Below, one piece after another: positions 44,031 to 51,804 of a stretch of DNA of 64,000 nucleotides (the stretch's first letter is position 1; every line of letters begins with the position of its first letter). Under the pieces are notes generated by a model. It was not told the origin of the DNA. It worked only from the letters and a program-made list of their open reading frames with translations, and searched no databases. A program made the translations under genes and the position numbers. Location: the NCBI RefSeq assembly GCF_005435165.1, contig NZ_SGUC01000002.1, positions 124,001 to 188,000 on the forward strand, read 5' to 3'. This stretch comes from Halorubrum sp. GN11_10-6_MGM (GTDB lineage Archaea; Halobacteriota; Halobacteria; Halobacteriales; Haloferacaceae).

Positions 44031-46043
44031 ATGAGCGAGGAGGAGACGATCCACGTCGCGGACGTCAGCGAGGGGATCGGCGGCGACGCGACGGCGGACC
44101 CCGGCTCCCCGGTCGAACTCCCGGTCGTCGACGTCCTCACCGGCCGGTCCTTCATCACGGGGAAGAGCGGCTCCGGCAAGAGCAACACCGCGTCCGTCGT
44201 TATCGAAAATTTGCTATCTAACGGGTTTCCTGTCATGATCGTGGACACAGACGGTGAATATTACGGTTTAAAAGAAGAATATGAAATTCTCCACGCCGGC
44301 GCCGACGACGAGTGCGACATCGTCGTCTCCCCCGAACACGCCGAGAAGCTCGCGAACCTCGCCTTAGAGCAGAACGTCCCGATCATCCTCGATGTCTCCG
44401 GTTACCTCGAAGAGGACACCGCCAACGAACTCCTCCTCGAAGTCGTCAAACAGCTGTTCGCGAAGGAGAAGCGCATGAAGAAGCCCTTCCTGCTCGTGAT
44501 CGAGGAGTGCCACGAGTACATCCCCGAGGGCGGCGGGATGGACGAGACGGGCAAGATGCTGATCAAGGTGGGCAAGCGCGGCCGGAAACACGGCCTCGGC
44601 ATCGTCGGCATCAGCCAGCGCCCGGCCGACGTCAAGAAGGACTTCATCACTCAGTGCGACTGGCTCTGCTGGCACCGGCTCACGTGGGACAACGACACGA
44701 AGGTCGTCGGCCGCATCCTCGGATCGAAGTACGCGAGTGCGGTCGAGGATCTGGGCGACGGCGAGGCCTTCCTGATGACCGACTGGGACGAGTCGATCCG
44801 CCGGATCCAGTTCCACCGCAAGGAGACGTTCGACGCGGGCGCGACCCCCGGGCTCGACGACTTCGAGCGCCCGGAGCTGAAGTCGGTCTCCAGCGACCTC
44901 GTCGGCGAGCTCCAGTCCATCTCCGACGAGGAACAGCGCCGCGAGTCCGAGATCGCCGACCTCAAACAGGAGTTAGAGAAGAAGGACCGACGGATCGCCG
45001 ACCTCGAACGCGAGCTGGAGGAGGCCCGCGACCTGAGCAACATGGCCGACCAGTTCGCGCAGGCGCTGCTGGGGAAGGCGGAGGCGCCCTACCGGAGCGG
45101 GGGCCGACCCGCACCCGGCGCCGAGCGGCTCGACGACGCCCGTGACGGCGACGGAGACGACGACGGCCAGTCCGTGCTCAAGTCCTACGACGAGGCCGTC
45201 GCCGCGACCGAGAAGAACGGAGCGGAGGCGGACGACGCCGAGGCCGCGACCGAGAGCGACTCGGACGCGGCGGCCGACGAGACCGATGAGACCGAGCTGG
45301 ACGACGGCCCCGCGAACGCCGACGCTCCGAACGCTGACGCTACGAACGCCGACGCCACGCCGGCCGCTCCCGAGGACGAGGCTGGTCCTCCGAGCGACGT
45401 CGACCCGGTCACCCGCGACGACGTGGCCGAGAGCGCGCTCCGGTTCGACGACGCCATCGAACTCGGCACCCGGGAGGCGGTGATCGAGGAGCTCCGCTCG
45501 CGGATCGAGGGGCTCCCGGAGCTCTCGCGCGGCATGCTCCGTCACTACCGCCGCGAGGGAGCGAGCGACCCGGTCGCGGCCCACATCGACGCCGGCGGCG
45601 ACGGCGACTCCGGACACGCGTACAGCCGCCATCGACCGATTCGGCGGGCGGGGCTCATCCGCCACGCCGGTCGCGGCCACTACGCCTACGCGGTCCCGGA
45701 CCTCGTCCGCGAGGCGTACGCCGACCGCCTCGACGAGGAACAGGTCGACGAGATCGTCCGCGCGGTCGAGACCGCCTTCGTCCCGCCCGCCGAGCTGAGC
45801 TACCCGCCGGACGCCGACCCGTCCGACGTCGGGGGCGGACCACCAACCGAGGACGGCGACGGGAACGCGCACGGAGACGCCGACGGCGCCGTCGCCGCAG
45901 CCGACGAAAGCGCTGCTACCCGCGATGGAAATGCGGCGGACGCCGAGAGCGGCGAGGCCGGTGAGGCCGACGAGACGGACCCCCCGACCGACGCCGGCCT
46001 GAGCGACGCCGCGCGACGGTTCGCCGAGCGGTCGGAGCGCTGA
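44031..46043 (+). CDS. HerA-like ATPase (DUF87) with C-terminal coiled coil
   Basis: The ATG at 44031 follows a TATA-like gtttatga (about 43999-44006). The 670-residue protein has Walker A FITGKSGSGKSNT near residue 47, VMIVDTDGEYYGL near 70, Walker B-like FLLVIEECHEYIPEGGG near 160, and the ISQRPADVKKDFITQ motif. A coiled coil (about 300-345, DLKQELEKKDRRIADLERELEEA) and a long acidic linker separate the ATPase from a C-terminal winged-helix-like part. Bases 44201-44290 are strikingly AT-rich. No nuclease partner is adjacent. Confidence 0.87.
   Translation: MSEEETIHVADVSEGIGGDATADPGSPVELPVVDVLTGRSFITGKSGSGKSNTASVVIENLLSNGFPVMIVDTDGEYYGLKEEYEILHAGADDECDIVVSPEHAEKLANLALEQNVPIILDVSGYLEEDTANELLLEVVKQLFAKEKRMKKPFLLVIEECHEYIPEGGGMDETGKMLIKVGKRGRKHGLGIVGISQRPADVKKDFITQCDWLCWHRLTWDNDTKVVGRILGSKYASAVEDLGDGEAFLMTDWDESIRRIQFHRKETFDAGATPGLDDFERPELKSVSSDLVGELQSISDEEQRRESEIADLKQELEKKDRRIADLERELEEARDLSNMADQFAQALLGKAEAPYRSGGRPAPGAERLDDARDGDGDDDGQSVLKSYDEAVAATEKNGAEADDAEAATESDSDAAADETDETELDDGPANADAPNADATNADATPAAPEDEAGPPSDVDPVTRDDVAESALRFDDAIELGTREAVIEELRSRIEGLPELSRGMLRHYRREGASDPVAAHIDAGGDGDSGHAYSRHRPIRRAGLIRHAGRGHYAYAVPDLVREAYADRLDEEQVDEIVRAVETAFVPPAELSYPPDADPSDVGGGPPTEDGDGNAHGDADGAVAAADESAATRDGNAADAESGEAGEADETDPPTDAGLSDAARRFAERSER
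44201..44290 (+). other. AT-rich patch inside the HerA-like gene
   Basis: By my count 32 of 90 bases are G or C (about 36%), against roughly two thirds in the flanking coding sequence. The patch codes for the residues just after Walker A up to GEYYGLKEEYEIL, without changing frame or breaking the conserved protein pattern. Rare A/T-ending codons (gaa, aat, tta, aaa) are used throughout. Confidence 0.9.
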
Positions 46044-46059
46044 GCTCGGCGTCGACGGC

Positions 46060-46989
46060 TCAGAACGGTAGCGAGAGGTACTCGCTCGGCACGGCGTTGC
46101 GGGCCGTCACCTGCGGGTCGACCACTTGGCTGATCTCCAGTCCGCCGACGAGGCTCGCGAAGAGGTACGCCTCGGTGCGCGCGAAGCCGTGGTGGTGCGC
46201 CAGCAGGGCGAGCATGTCGCCGTTCGCCAGTTCGACGGCCTCTTCCAACGTCGGCGCGCTCGCGACCGTCTTCACCGCGTCGCCGGTGTCGAGGAGGGGT
46301 CGGTCGAGCGCCACGTCGGGGTCCTCGATCACCGAGAGCGTCGCGTCGACCTCGACCGCGATCTCGGCGCCGGTCCCGCACATCTCGCCGTCGGCCATCG
46401 CGGCCTTGGCGTCGCCCAGCGCCAGCATGGCGCCCTCCTGAAACACGGGGAAGTAGACGGTCGTCCCGCCGGTCACGTCGGTCGTGTCGAGGTTGCCGCC
46501 GTGGTCGTCGGGCGTGAGCGTCGAGATCGTCTCCCCGCCCGTGGCGACGCCGATCGTCCCGATCACGGGCTCGATCGGCACGTCGATCCCCTCGAAGTCG
46601 ATCGCCGTCGCTCCCCCGTCGCTCCCGTCGCCCTCCCGTACCTCCGTGATCCGCGTCGCGGGGTGGTCGATCTCGGGATCGTCCTGGAGGAGTCCGAAGC
46701 CGGGCGCGGTGAGCACGCGGCCGCGGTCCTCGGCGACGCGCACGGCCTCGATCTCGACCGCGAGGACGTCGCCCGGGCTCGCGCCGGCCACCGCGATCGG
46801 ACCGGTGGCGGCGTTGACTTCGTCCGGAATCGCGTCGAGCAGGTCGTCGTTCTCCTGAATCTCGCCGTTCAGGCTGTCGACCGTCTCGATCGTCAGCGAC
46901 TCGCCGTCGGCGGCCTCGTAGACCGGCTCCATCTCCGGCCCGAACTCGTAGACGTGGCCGTCGCGGTGTGTTATCGTCTCGCGCGTCAT
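46060..46989 (-). CDS. acetamidase/formamidase family protein
   Basis: This 309-residue protein starts at the ATG at 46989 (MTRETITHRDGHVYEFG). The family pattern is visible: GPIAVAGASPGDVLAVEIEAV, PGFGLLQDD, HGGNLDTTDVTGGTTVYFPVF and GDAKAAMADGEMCGTG, in which metal-binding Asp and His residues lie. It is predicted to hydrolyse small amides to ammonia and a carboxylate. The exact substrate is unknown. No amide transporter is adjacent. Confidence 0.9.
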   Translation of the reverse strand: MTRETITHRDGHVYEFGPEMEPVYEAADGESLTIETVDSLNGEIQENDDLLDAIPDEVNAATGPIAVAGASPGDVLAVEIEAVRVAEDRGRVLTAPGFGLLQDDPEIDHPATRITEVREGDGSDGGATAIDFEGIDVPIEPVIGTIGVATGGETISTLTPDDHGGNLDTTDVTGGTTVYFPVFQEGAMLALGDAKAAMADGEMCGTGAEIAVEVDATLSVIEDPDVALDRPLLDTGDAVKTVASAPTLEEAVELANGDMLALLAHHHGFARTEAYLFASLVGGLEISQVVDPQVTARNAVPSEYLSLPF

Positions 46990-47173
46990 CACGTCGTCGT
47001 GAGCGCTCCAGCGACAAAAATCCCGGTCGGCGTCATCCCGGAGGACGCCTCGGGCGGAACGATCGGGGCCGCGTTCGCGTCCGATCGGTCCGTCGCGACT
47101 ACGATCCGCATACTCCTCGCCCGTCCTCGTCGGCAAACTTGCTTTTATTGTACAATAGATACGGTCGCTATGC

Positions 47174-47431
47174 TCAGGCGCCCGGGTCCGAGGCGGCCGA
47201 CGGGTCGTGATCGAGGAGCGGCGAGTCCGGGTTCGCACACCCCTCCCGGCCACAGACGCCGGCGTCGTCGCCCGCGCGTTCGACGCCCGGAGACAGTCCC
47301 CCGATCTCCCAGTCGACGGCGTGACTCGTCGCGCGCTCGTGTTCGTCGAGCGCAGTCCGAGCCCGCCGGAGCGAGTCGAACGCCTCCTCGTACGCGCAGT
47401 CGGTACAGCGAACCCGGACGGTCGTCGACAT
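47174..47431 (-). CDS. small zinc-finger-like haloarchaeal protein
   Basis: This 85-residue protein begins MSTTVRVRCTDCAYEEAFDSLRRARTALDEHE, in which CTDC and a later His pattern (HERATSHAVDW) suggest a zinc finger, followed by CGREGC. The start is uncertain. The first ATG after the TATA element (actatatga, about 47514-47522) is at 47470, which would add 13 residues (MAALTVV...). I prefer 47431 because it begins directly at the domain. Function is unknown. Confidence 0.65.
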   Translation of the reverse strand: MSTTVRVRCTDCAYEEAFDSLRRARTALDEHERATSHAVDWEIGGLSPGVERAGDDAGVCGREGCANPDSPLLDHDPSAASDPGA

Positions 47432-48059
47432 GGGGCCCGCTTCGGCCCGGACGACCGTAAGTGCCGCCATCGGCGGCCGGTTCGATCGACCCGACGTCGC
47501 TAGCCGCTTCGGACTCATATAGTATTGGAACAGTCGTACAAAATCAAACTGGCTCTGTGGAGTATTGTCTACTAGAAACAACGCAGTTCGCCGACGCGGT
47601 CACTTCCTCGAAGCCGTCGACGAGGCCGACCACGTGTTCTCGTTCTGAGCGTCGACGCCGCGTCACCCCGCGGTTTTCCCGTCGCGGTTCGCCCTTCGGA
47701 CGCATCCCCCGAAATCGGCGGTCGCTGGAAGCCTCTCGCTCGACATGAGAGTCGCGCTCCCCGGCGTCGAGCGCGTCCGAAGTACAACCGGAATGTTGGG
47801 GTACTGGGCAAGACGCACACGTGGCCGCCGAAACGGTCTGTCCGAACTGTGCGGAACCGCTCGAAGCGCTGGAAGACGGGGTATCGGGCGCGACACTGCG
47901 TCCGAACCGCATCGAACGCCGGAACGGCAACCGGTCCGGTAGCCGCGTTCCCTGTCGGAGAAACGACGCGATATCGGCCACAAACGACGGGACATCGACA
48001 GCTCTCCCCCCGAGTTTCGCGCGTCGATCCGGGTCACGACCGGCCGGTCGGTCGCCCCG
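47432..48059. other. 628-bp region without a confident gene
   Basis: The right part of a promoter for the gene at 47174-47431 lies here (actatatga). The stretch 47515-47580 is AT-richer than the rest. Several frames are open for 60-145 codons, but they overlap each other and are rich in Arg and Ser. One plus-strand frame near 47824 reads ETVCPNCAEPLEALEDG, which resembles a zinc ribbon without a proper start or end. The region may hold a decayed gene. Confidence 0.5.
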
Positions 48060-48458
48060 TCAGTTCTGGACGGCGGCGCGCTCGGGCTGCTCGTACTTGT
48101 CCTCGAACTCGCCGATGAGCTGTCCCATCTTCGCGTACCAGTCGTTTAGCAGCCGCTGCATGTCGTCCGCGATCTGCGACGGGTCCGTCGGCCTGTACAC
48201 GTGGTAGTAGCCACCCTGATCGTAGTTGATCTGCTCTTTCTGGATGAAGCCGGCCTTGAGGAGCCGCTGGACGGCGCGGTAGGCGGTGGAGCGCTCGCGG
48301 TCGACGCGCTCGGCGACCTCGTCGATCGTGAGGGCCTCGTCGGCCGACACGAGCGTCTGGTAACAGTCCTTGTCCAACTGCTTCAGGCCGTGGAAACACT
48401 CGAGTAACCCCTCGCACTCCATGTCCCGTTGGAGCTGTTCGGACATCGAATCGGGCAT
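48060..48458 (-). CDS. TrmB/ArsR-like winged-HTH regulator
   Basis: This 132-residue protein has an N-terminal helical segment with two Cys (CEGLLECFHG), then a winged HTH: CYQTLVSADEALTIDEVAERVDRERSTAYRAVQRLLKAGFI. A C-terminal helix (about 95-125) is probably a dimerisation coiled coil. The TATA element (cttttagc, about 48489-48496) sits some 30 bp upstream of the ATG. The target gene is not evident; the neighbours are unrelated. Confidence 0.85.
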   Translation of the reverse strand: MPDSMSEQLQRDMECEGLLECFHGLKQLDKDCYQTLVSADEALTIDEVAERVDRERSTAYRAVQRLLKAGFIQKEQINYDQGGYYHVYRPTDPSQIADDMQRLLNDWYAKMGQLIGEFEDKYEQPERAAVQN

Positions 48459-48566
48459 TTTACAGTGAACGTATGGAGTCCCGGCGCTAAAAGTGTTGTG
48501 TGTGAGATATACAATTCCGCGCAGTCGGTGTCCGCCCGCCGACTGCGCGGCGGCGAGGCCGAGTCG

Positions 48567-49409
48567 CTACTCGTCGGCGTCCGCGTCGGAGCCGTCGTCG
48601 TCAGCGTCCGTCTCGTCGTCAGCATCCGTCTCGTCAGCGTCCGTCTCGTCGTCAGCATCCGTCTCGTCAGCGTCCGTCTCGTCGTCCGCGGCGAGACCGA
48701 CCGCCTCGAACGCGGTCTCGACCTCTTCGACCGGGACCGTCCGGAAGCCGTCGGCCTCGGTCACGGTCGCGACAGCGAGGTCCGAGGGCTCGAACTCGTC
48801 GTCGTGTGCGGCCAGCGCCGCGATCGCGAGCTCGATGCCGTCCGAAAGCGAGAGGTCGTCCGTCCACTCGGCCTCGAGGTGGCCCTGGATGTCCTGCCGG
48901 CCGCCGCCGATGACGGTCGCCTTCCACTCGTTGGGCGTGCCCGAGGGGTCGGCGGCGAACAGGCGCGGCTCGCCGTCGTCGATGCCGCCGATGAGGAGGG
49001 CGGCGCCGTACGGGCGCGTGCCGCCGCGCTGGGTGTTCTCCTGGATGTGGTCGGTGACGAACTTCGTCAGCGTCTCGACGCCGACGGGCTCGCCGTACCG
49101 CAGGCGGTTCCCCTGCGACTGCCGGCGCGCTAAGTCGATCAGCTGGCGGGCGTCGGCGACGTGGCCCGCGCTGGCGGTGCCGACGTGGTCGTCGAGCTTG
49201 TGTAGCTTCTCGATGCTCTCGGCCTCCATCAGCGAGGAGGAGGGACGTGACATCGCGACGAAGACGACGCCGTCGGTCGTCCGGACGCCGACGCTCGGCG
49301 CGCCGCGCGAGACCGCCTCGCGGGCGTACTCGACCTGGTAGATGCGCCCGTCCGGCGAGAACAGCGACGTACCGCGGTCGTACGCCTGCTGGTCGTTGCC
49401 GCCCATCAT
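48567..49409 (-). CDS. psmA: proteasome alpha subunit, alpha2-like
   Basis: This 280-residue protein has the alpha-subunit signature YDRGTSLFSPDGRIYQVEYAREAV. It forms the outer rings of the 20S core that gate access of unfolded proteins. The N-terminal wording (NDQQAYDRGTSLFSP) is closer to the second alpha subunit of Haloferax than to alpha1, and the Pop5/RNase P genes usual beside alpha1 are missing. The C-terminal 50 residues are Asp/Glu/Thr/Ala repeats (DETDADDETDADE). The ATG at 49409 overlaps a short upstream ORF. Confidence 0.92.
   Translation of the reverse strand: MMGGNDQQAYDRGTSLFSPDGRIYQVEYAREAVSRGAPSVGVRTTDGVVFVAMSRPSSSLMEAESIEKLHKLDDHVGTASAGHVADARQLIDLARRQSQGNRLRYGEPVGVETLTKFVTDHIQENTQRGGTRPYGAALLIGGIDDGEPRLFAADPSGTPNEWKATVIGGGRQDIQGHLEAEWTDDLSLSDGIELAIAALAAHDDEFEPSDLAVATVTEADGFRTVPVEEVETAFEAVGLAADDETDADETDADDETDADETDADDETDADDDGSDADADE
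48600..48688. repeat. tandem repeat coding for the acidic proteasome tail
   Basis: A unit of about 33 bp with the order agcgtccgtctcgtc then gtcagcatccgtctcgtc recurs inside the psmA end. It codes, on the minus strand, for the DETDAD repeats. The units differ by a few bases. Such arrays expand and contract by slippage, so the acidic tail length probably varies between strains. Confidence 0.8.
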
Positions 49410-49447
49410 CGCCGATCACCCGCTCGCGCGGTGTCGCGTTCGCTCAT
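49406..49447 (-). other. leaderless short upstream ORF of psmA
   Basis: A 13-codon frame (MSERDTARAGDRR) starts at the ATG at 49447 and its TGA (49408-49406) overlaps the psmA start. A TATA element (ccctttttca, about 49471-49480) predicts a transcript starting within a few bases of 49447. The first translated ATG would then be this ORF rather than psmA. Translation of psmA could occur by re-initiation. Whether the peptide is made is inference. Confidence 0.45.
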
Positions 49448-49582
49448 TACCGTTCCTTACGTCGGCCCGTTGAAAAAGGGTGCGTAACCGGTACGTCTCG
49501 GAGTCCGCCGACCGCGAAGCGCCGACAGCGGCCGTCACCTTCCGTCGGCGACGGATATAACCCCGCAGGTCGCGTAACTGGG

Positions 49583-51022
49583 ATGACATTGACGCACACA
49601 CGAACCACGGCTGCGGTGCTGGCCGTCCTGACGCTGCTGTCGGTCGTCGGAGGCGGGTTCGCGGTCGGCGGTGCGGCGGCGGTGCCGGACGCGCGGATCA
49701 CCGTCGGCGAGGTCGGCGTCTCCCCGGACGACCCGACCGTCGGCGAGCGGACGGCGCTGAACGTCACCGTCACGAACTCCGGCGGGAGCGACGCGGCGGC
49801 GAACGTCACGACGGTCCGCCTCCGAGACGCCGACGGCGACGTGCTCGACAGCGTCTCGGGCGTGGGCGCCCTCTCCGCGGGCGACTCGCTCGACGCGACG
49901 CTGTGGACGACGTTCGAAGAGCCGGGCGAAAGGCGGCTCACCGTCGAGGCCGTCGCGAACCAGTCGACGAGCGGCGAGTTCGTGACCGTCGGTCGCGACA
50001 GGGTGATCGAGGTGGTACCGGCTGAGGTCGCGCTCGACCTCCGGACCCGCGCGCTCGATCCCGAGGATCTCCGGAGCGACGACGAGAGCGAGACCGCGGC
50101 CGGCGACCTCGGCGTCGGCGGCATTCAGGGCATCTTCGGCGGCGGTGGCGGTCTCGACACCGGCGACGCCGAGGGAGAGACCGCCCCGCCGGTCGCCGAC
50201 TCGCCCGTCGAAGTGACCGTGGTCAACACCGGGACGACGACGGCCGACCGGGTCAGCCTCCGCGCCGTCGGGACCGCGGTCGACGGCGGCGACGACGCCG
50301 GCGGTGACGGCGGAGCCGCCGGCGACGCGGAGACCGTCGACGTCGGCCCCTTCGTCGTCGAGGACGTGGCGCCCGGTGAGGAGCGCCGGGTGATCGTCGA
50401 CCTCGGGCCGCTCGACCGCCGCTCGGACGTGACGGTCACCGCGGCGTTCCGCGCCGACACGGACGCGCGGAACGACCGCGGCGCGGACCGCACCGCCGAG
50501 TCGACGGTGACGTACCCGGTCCGCGAGGCCGCCCCGACCGTCACCGACGCGACCGTTCGGGAGACCCCTGACGGCGTCGTCGTCGACGCGAACCTCGGCA
50601 ACGTCGGGAGCGGCGAGATGACGGGCGCGGTCGTCTCGGTCGGCGACGCGCCCGGCGTCGAGGCGACCGCCGCAGGCGGCGAGTACTTCGTCGGGACGCT
50701 CGGCCCCAGCGACTTCGTCGGCTTCGACCTGACGACCGCGGTGAACGCCTCGGTCGCCGAGGAGATCCCGATCCGCGTCGCCTACACCGAGCGCGGCGTC
50801 CGGTACACCGAGACGCTGACCGTGGCCACGCCGGAGCCGGAGGGCGGCGACGAGGAGGCCGGCGGGACGCTCGGTCGGATCGGCGCCGGCGGGCTCGGGT
50901 CCGCTGGCGCGGTCGCGAGCGGCCTCGCACTCGTCGGCCTCGCCGGCGCGGTCGGCGTCGCGGTCAGGACCGGACGGATCGGGGGGTCGACGGGGCGGCG
51001 ACGCGACGGGTCGGCGCCGTGA
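49583..51022 (+). CDS. CARDB-domain surface protein, membrane anchored
   Basis: The ATG at 49583 follows a TATA (gatataac, about 49552-49559). The 479-residue protein has a Sec-type signal (about 10-33) and two CARDB-like beta-sandwich domains (starting near 38 and 205, each with VTVTNSGG- or VTVVNTGT-type strands). A third strand-rich region lies near 330-410. The C-terminus has one transmembrane helix (about 440-462) and a basic tail. It probably presents a beta-sandwich stalk outside the cell and is co-transcribed with the ABC pair downstream. Confidence 0.85.
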   Translation: MTLTHTRTTAAVLAVLTLLSVVGGGFAVGGAAAVPDARITVGEVGVSPDDPTVGERTALNVTVTNSGGSDAAANVTTVRLRDADGDVLDSVSGVGALSAGDSLDATLWTTFEEPGERRLTVEAVANQSTSGEFVTVGRDRVIEVVPAEVALDLRTRALDPEDLRSDDESETAAGDLGVGGIQGIFGGGGGLDTGDAEGETAPPVADSPVEVTVVNTGTTTADRVSLRAVGTAVDGGDDAGGDGGAAGDAETVDVGPFVVEDVAPGEERRVIVDLGPLDRRSDVTVTAAFRADTDARNDRGADRTAESTVTYPVREAAPTVTDATVRETPDGVVVDANLGNVGSGEMTGAVVSVGDAPGVEATAAGGEYFVGTLGPSDFVGFDLTTAVNASVAEEIPIRVAYTERGVRYTETLTVATPEPEGGDEEAGGTLGRIGAGGLGSAGAVASGLALVGLAGAVGVAVRTGRIGGSTGRRRDGSAP

Positions 51023-51804
51023 GCGACCGCGGCGCACCCGACGAGCCGACCGAGACCGGGTACGCCGTCGAGCTCCGGGACGTGGTGAAGCGCTATCCGA
51101 GCGGGGGCGGTGAGCCGGTCGTCGCGCTCGACGGGGTCGACTTCGCGGTCCGGCCCGGCGAGTTCGTCGCGGTGGTCGGTCCCAGCGGCTCCGGGAAATC
51201 GACGCTACTGAACGTCCTCGGGCTGCTCGACGACCCGACCGCGGGCCGTCGGCTGCTCGACGGGACGGACGTGACGAACCTCTCGGTGGCCGGGCGGACG
51301 CGGGCGCGCAAGGAGTCGATCGGGTTCGTGTTTCAGGACTTCCACCTGCTGCCGACGCTGACCGCGGTCGAGAACGTCGCGATGCCGACCGCGTTCGACC
51401 CCGGCGACGCGACCGACCGGGCCGCCGACCTGCTCGGGCGGTTCGGCCTCGGCGACCGGCTCGACCACGAGCCGACCGAGCTCTCCGGCGGGCAGAAGCA
51501 GCGCGTCGCAATCGCTCGCGCACTCATCAACGAGCCCGCGGTCCTGCTCGCCGACGAGCCGACCGGGAACCTCGACACCGAGACGGGCGAGGCGATCCTC
51601 GGCGAGTTCGAGCGCGTCAAGGCCGAGGGCGTCGCCGTCGTCGCGGTCACCCACGACCCGCTCGTCGAGGAGTACGCCGACCGCGTGGTCGACCTCACCG
51701 ACGGGGTGTTGACGGGCGGCCTCCCCGACGGCCTCGGGTCGGAAACGCGGTCGGAGCCGAACCGCGAGCGCGACGCGCGCCGGATCGCTCGGGGGGACGG
51801 ATGA
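51019..51804 (+). CDS. ABC transporter ATP-binding protein, MacB/LolD type
   Basis: This 261-residue ATPase starts with a GTG at 51019 that overlaps the preceding gene by 4 bp. It has Walker A GPSGSGKST, the signature LSGGQKQR, Walker B VLLADEPTGNLD and the switch His in VTHDPLVEEY. The layout is that of exporters of the MacB family. It pairs with the permease downstream (4-bp overlap). The transported compound is unknown. Confidence 0.92.
   Translation: MSDRGAPDEPTETGYAVELRDVVKRYPSGGGEPVVALDGVDFAVRPGEFVAVVGPSGSGKSTLLNVLGLLDDPTAGRRLLDGTDVTNLSVAGRTRARKESIGFVFQDFHLLPTLTAVENVAMPTAFDPGDATDRAADLLGRFGLGDRLDHEPTELSGGQKQRVAIARALINEPAVLLADEPTGNLDTETGEAILGEFERVKAEGVAVVAVTHDPLVEEYADRVVDLTDGVLTGGLPDGLGSETRSEPNRERDARRIARGDG

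Noticed and set aside
47821..48207. Plus-strand frame with a CPNC zinc-ribbon-like start
   Set aside because: The rest of the frame is Arg/Ser-rich and overlaps the end of the HTH regulator on the other strand; no clear start or family.
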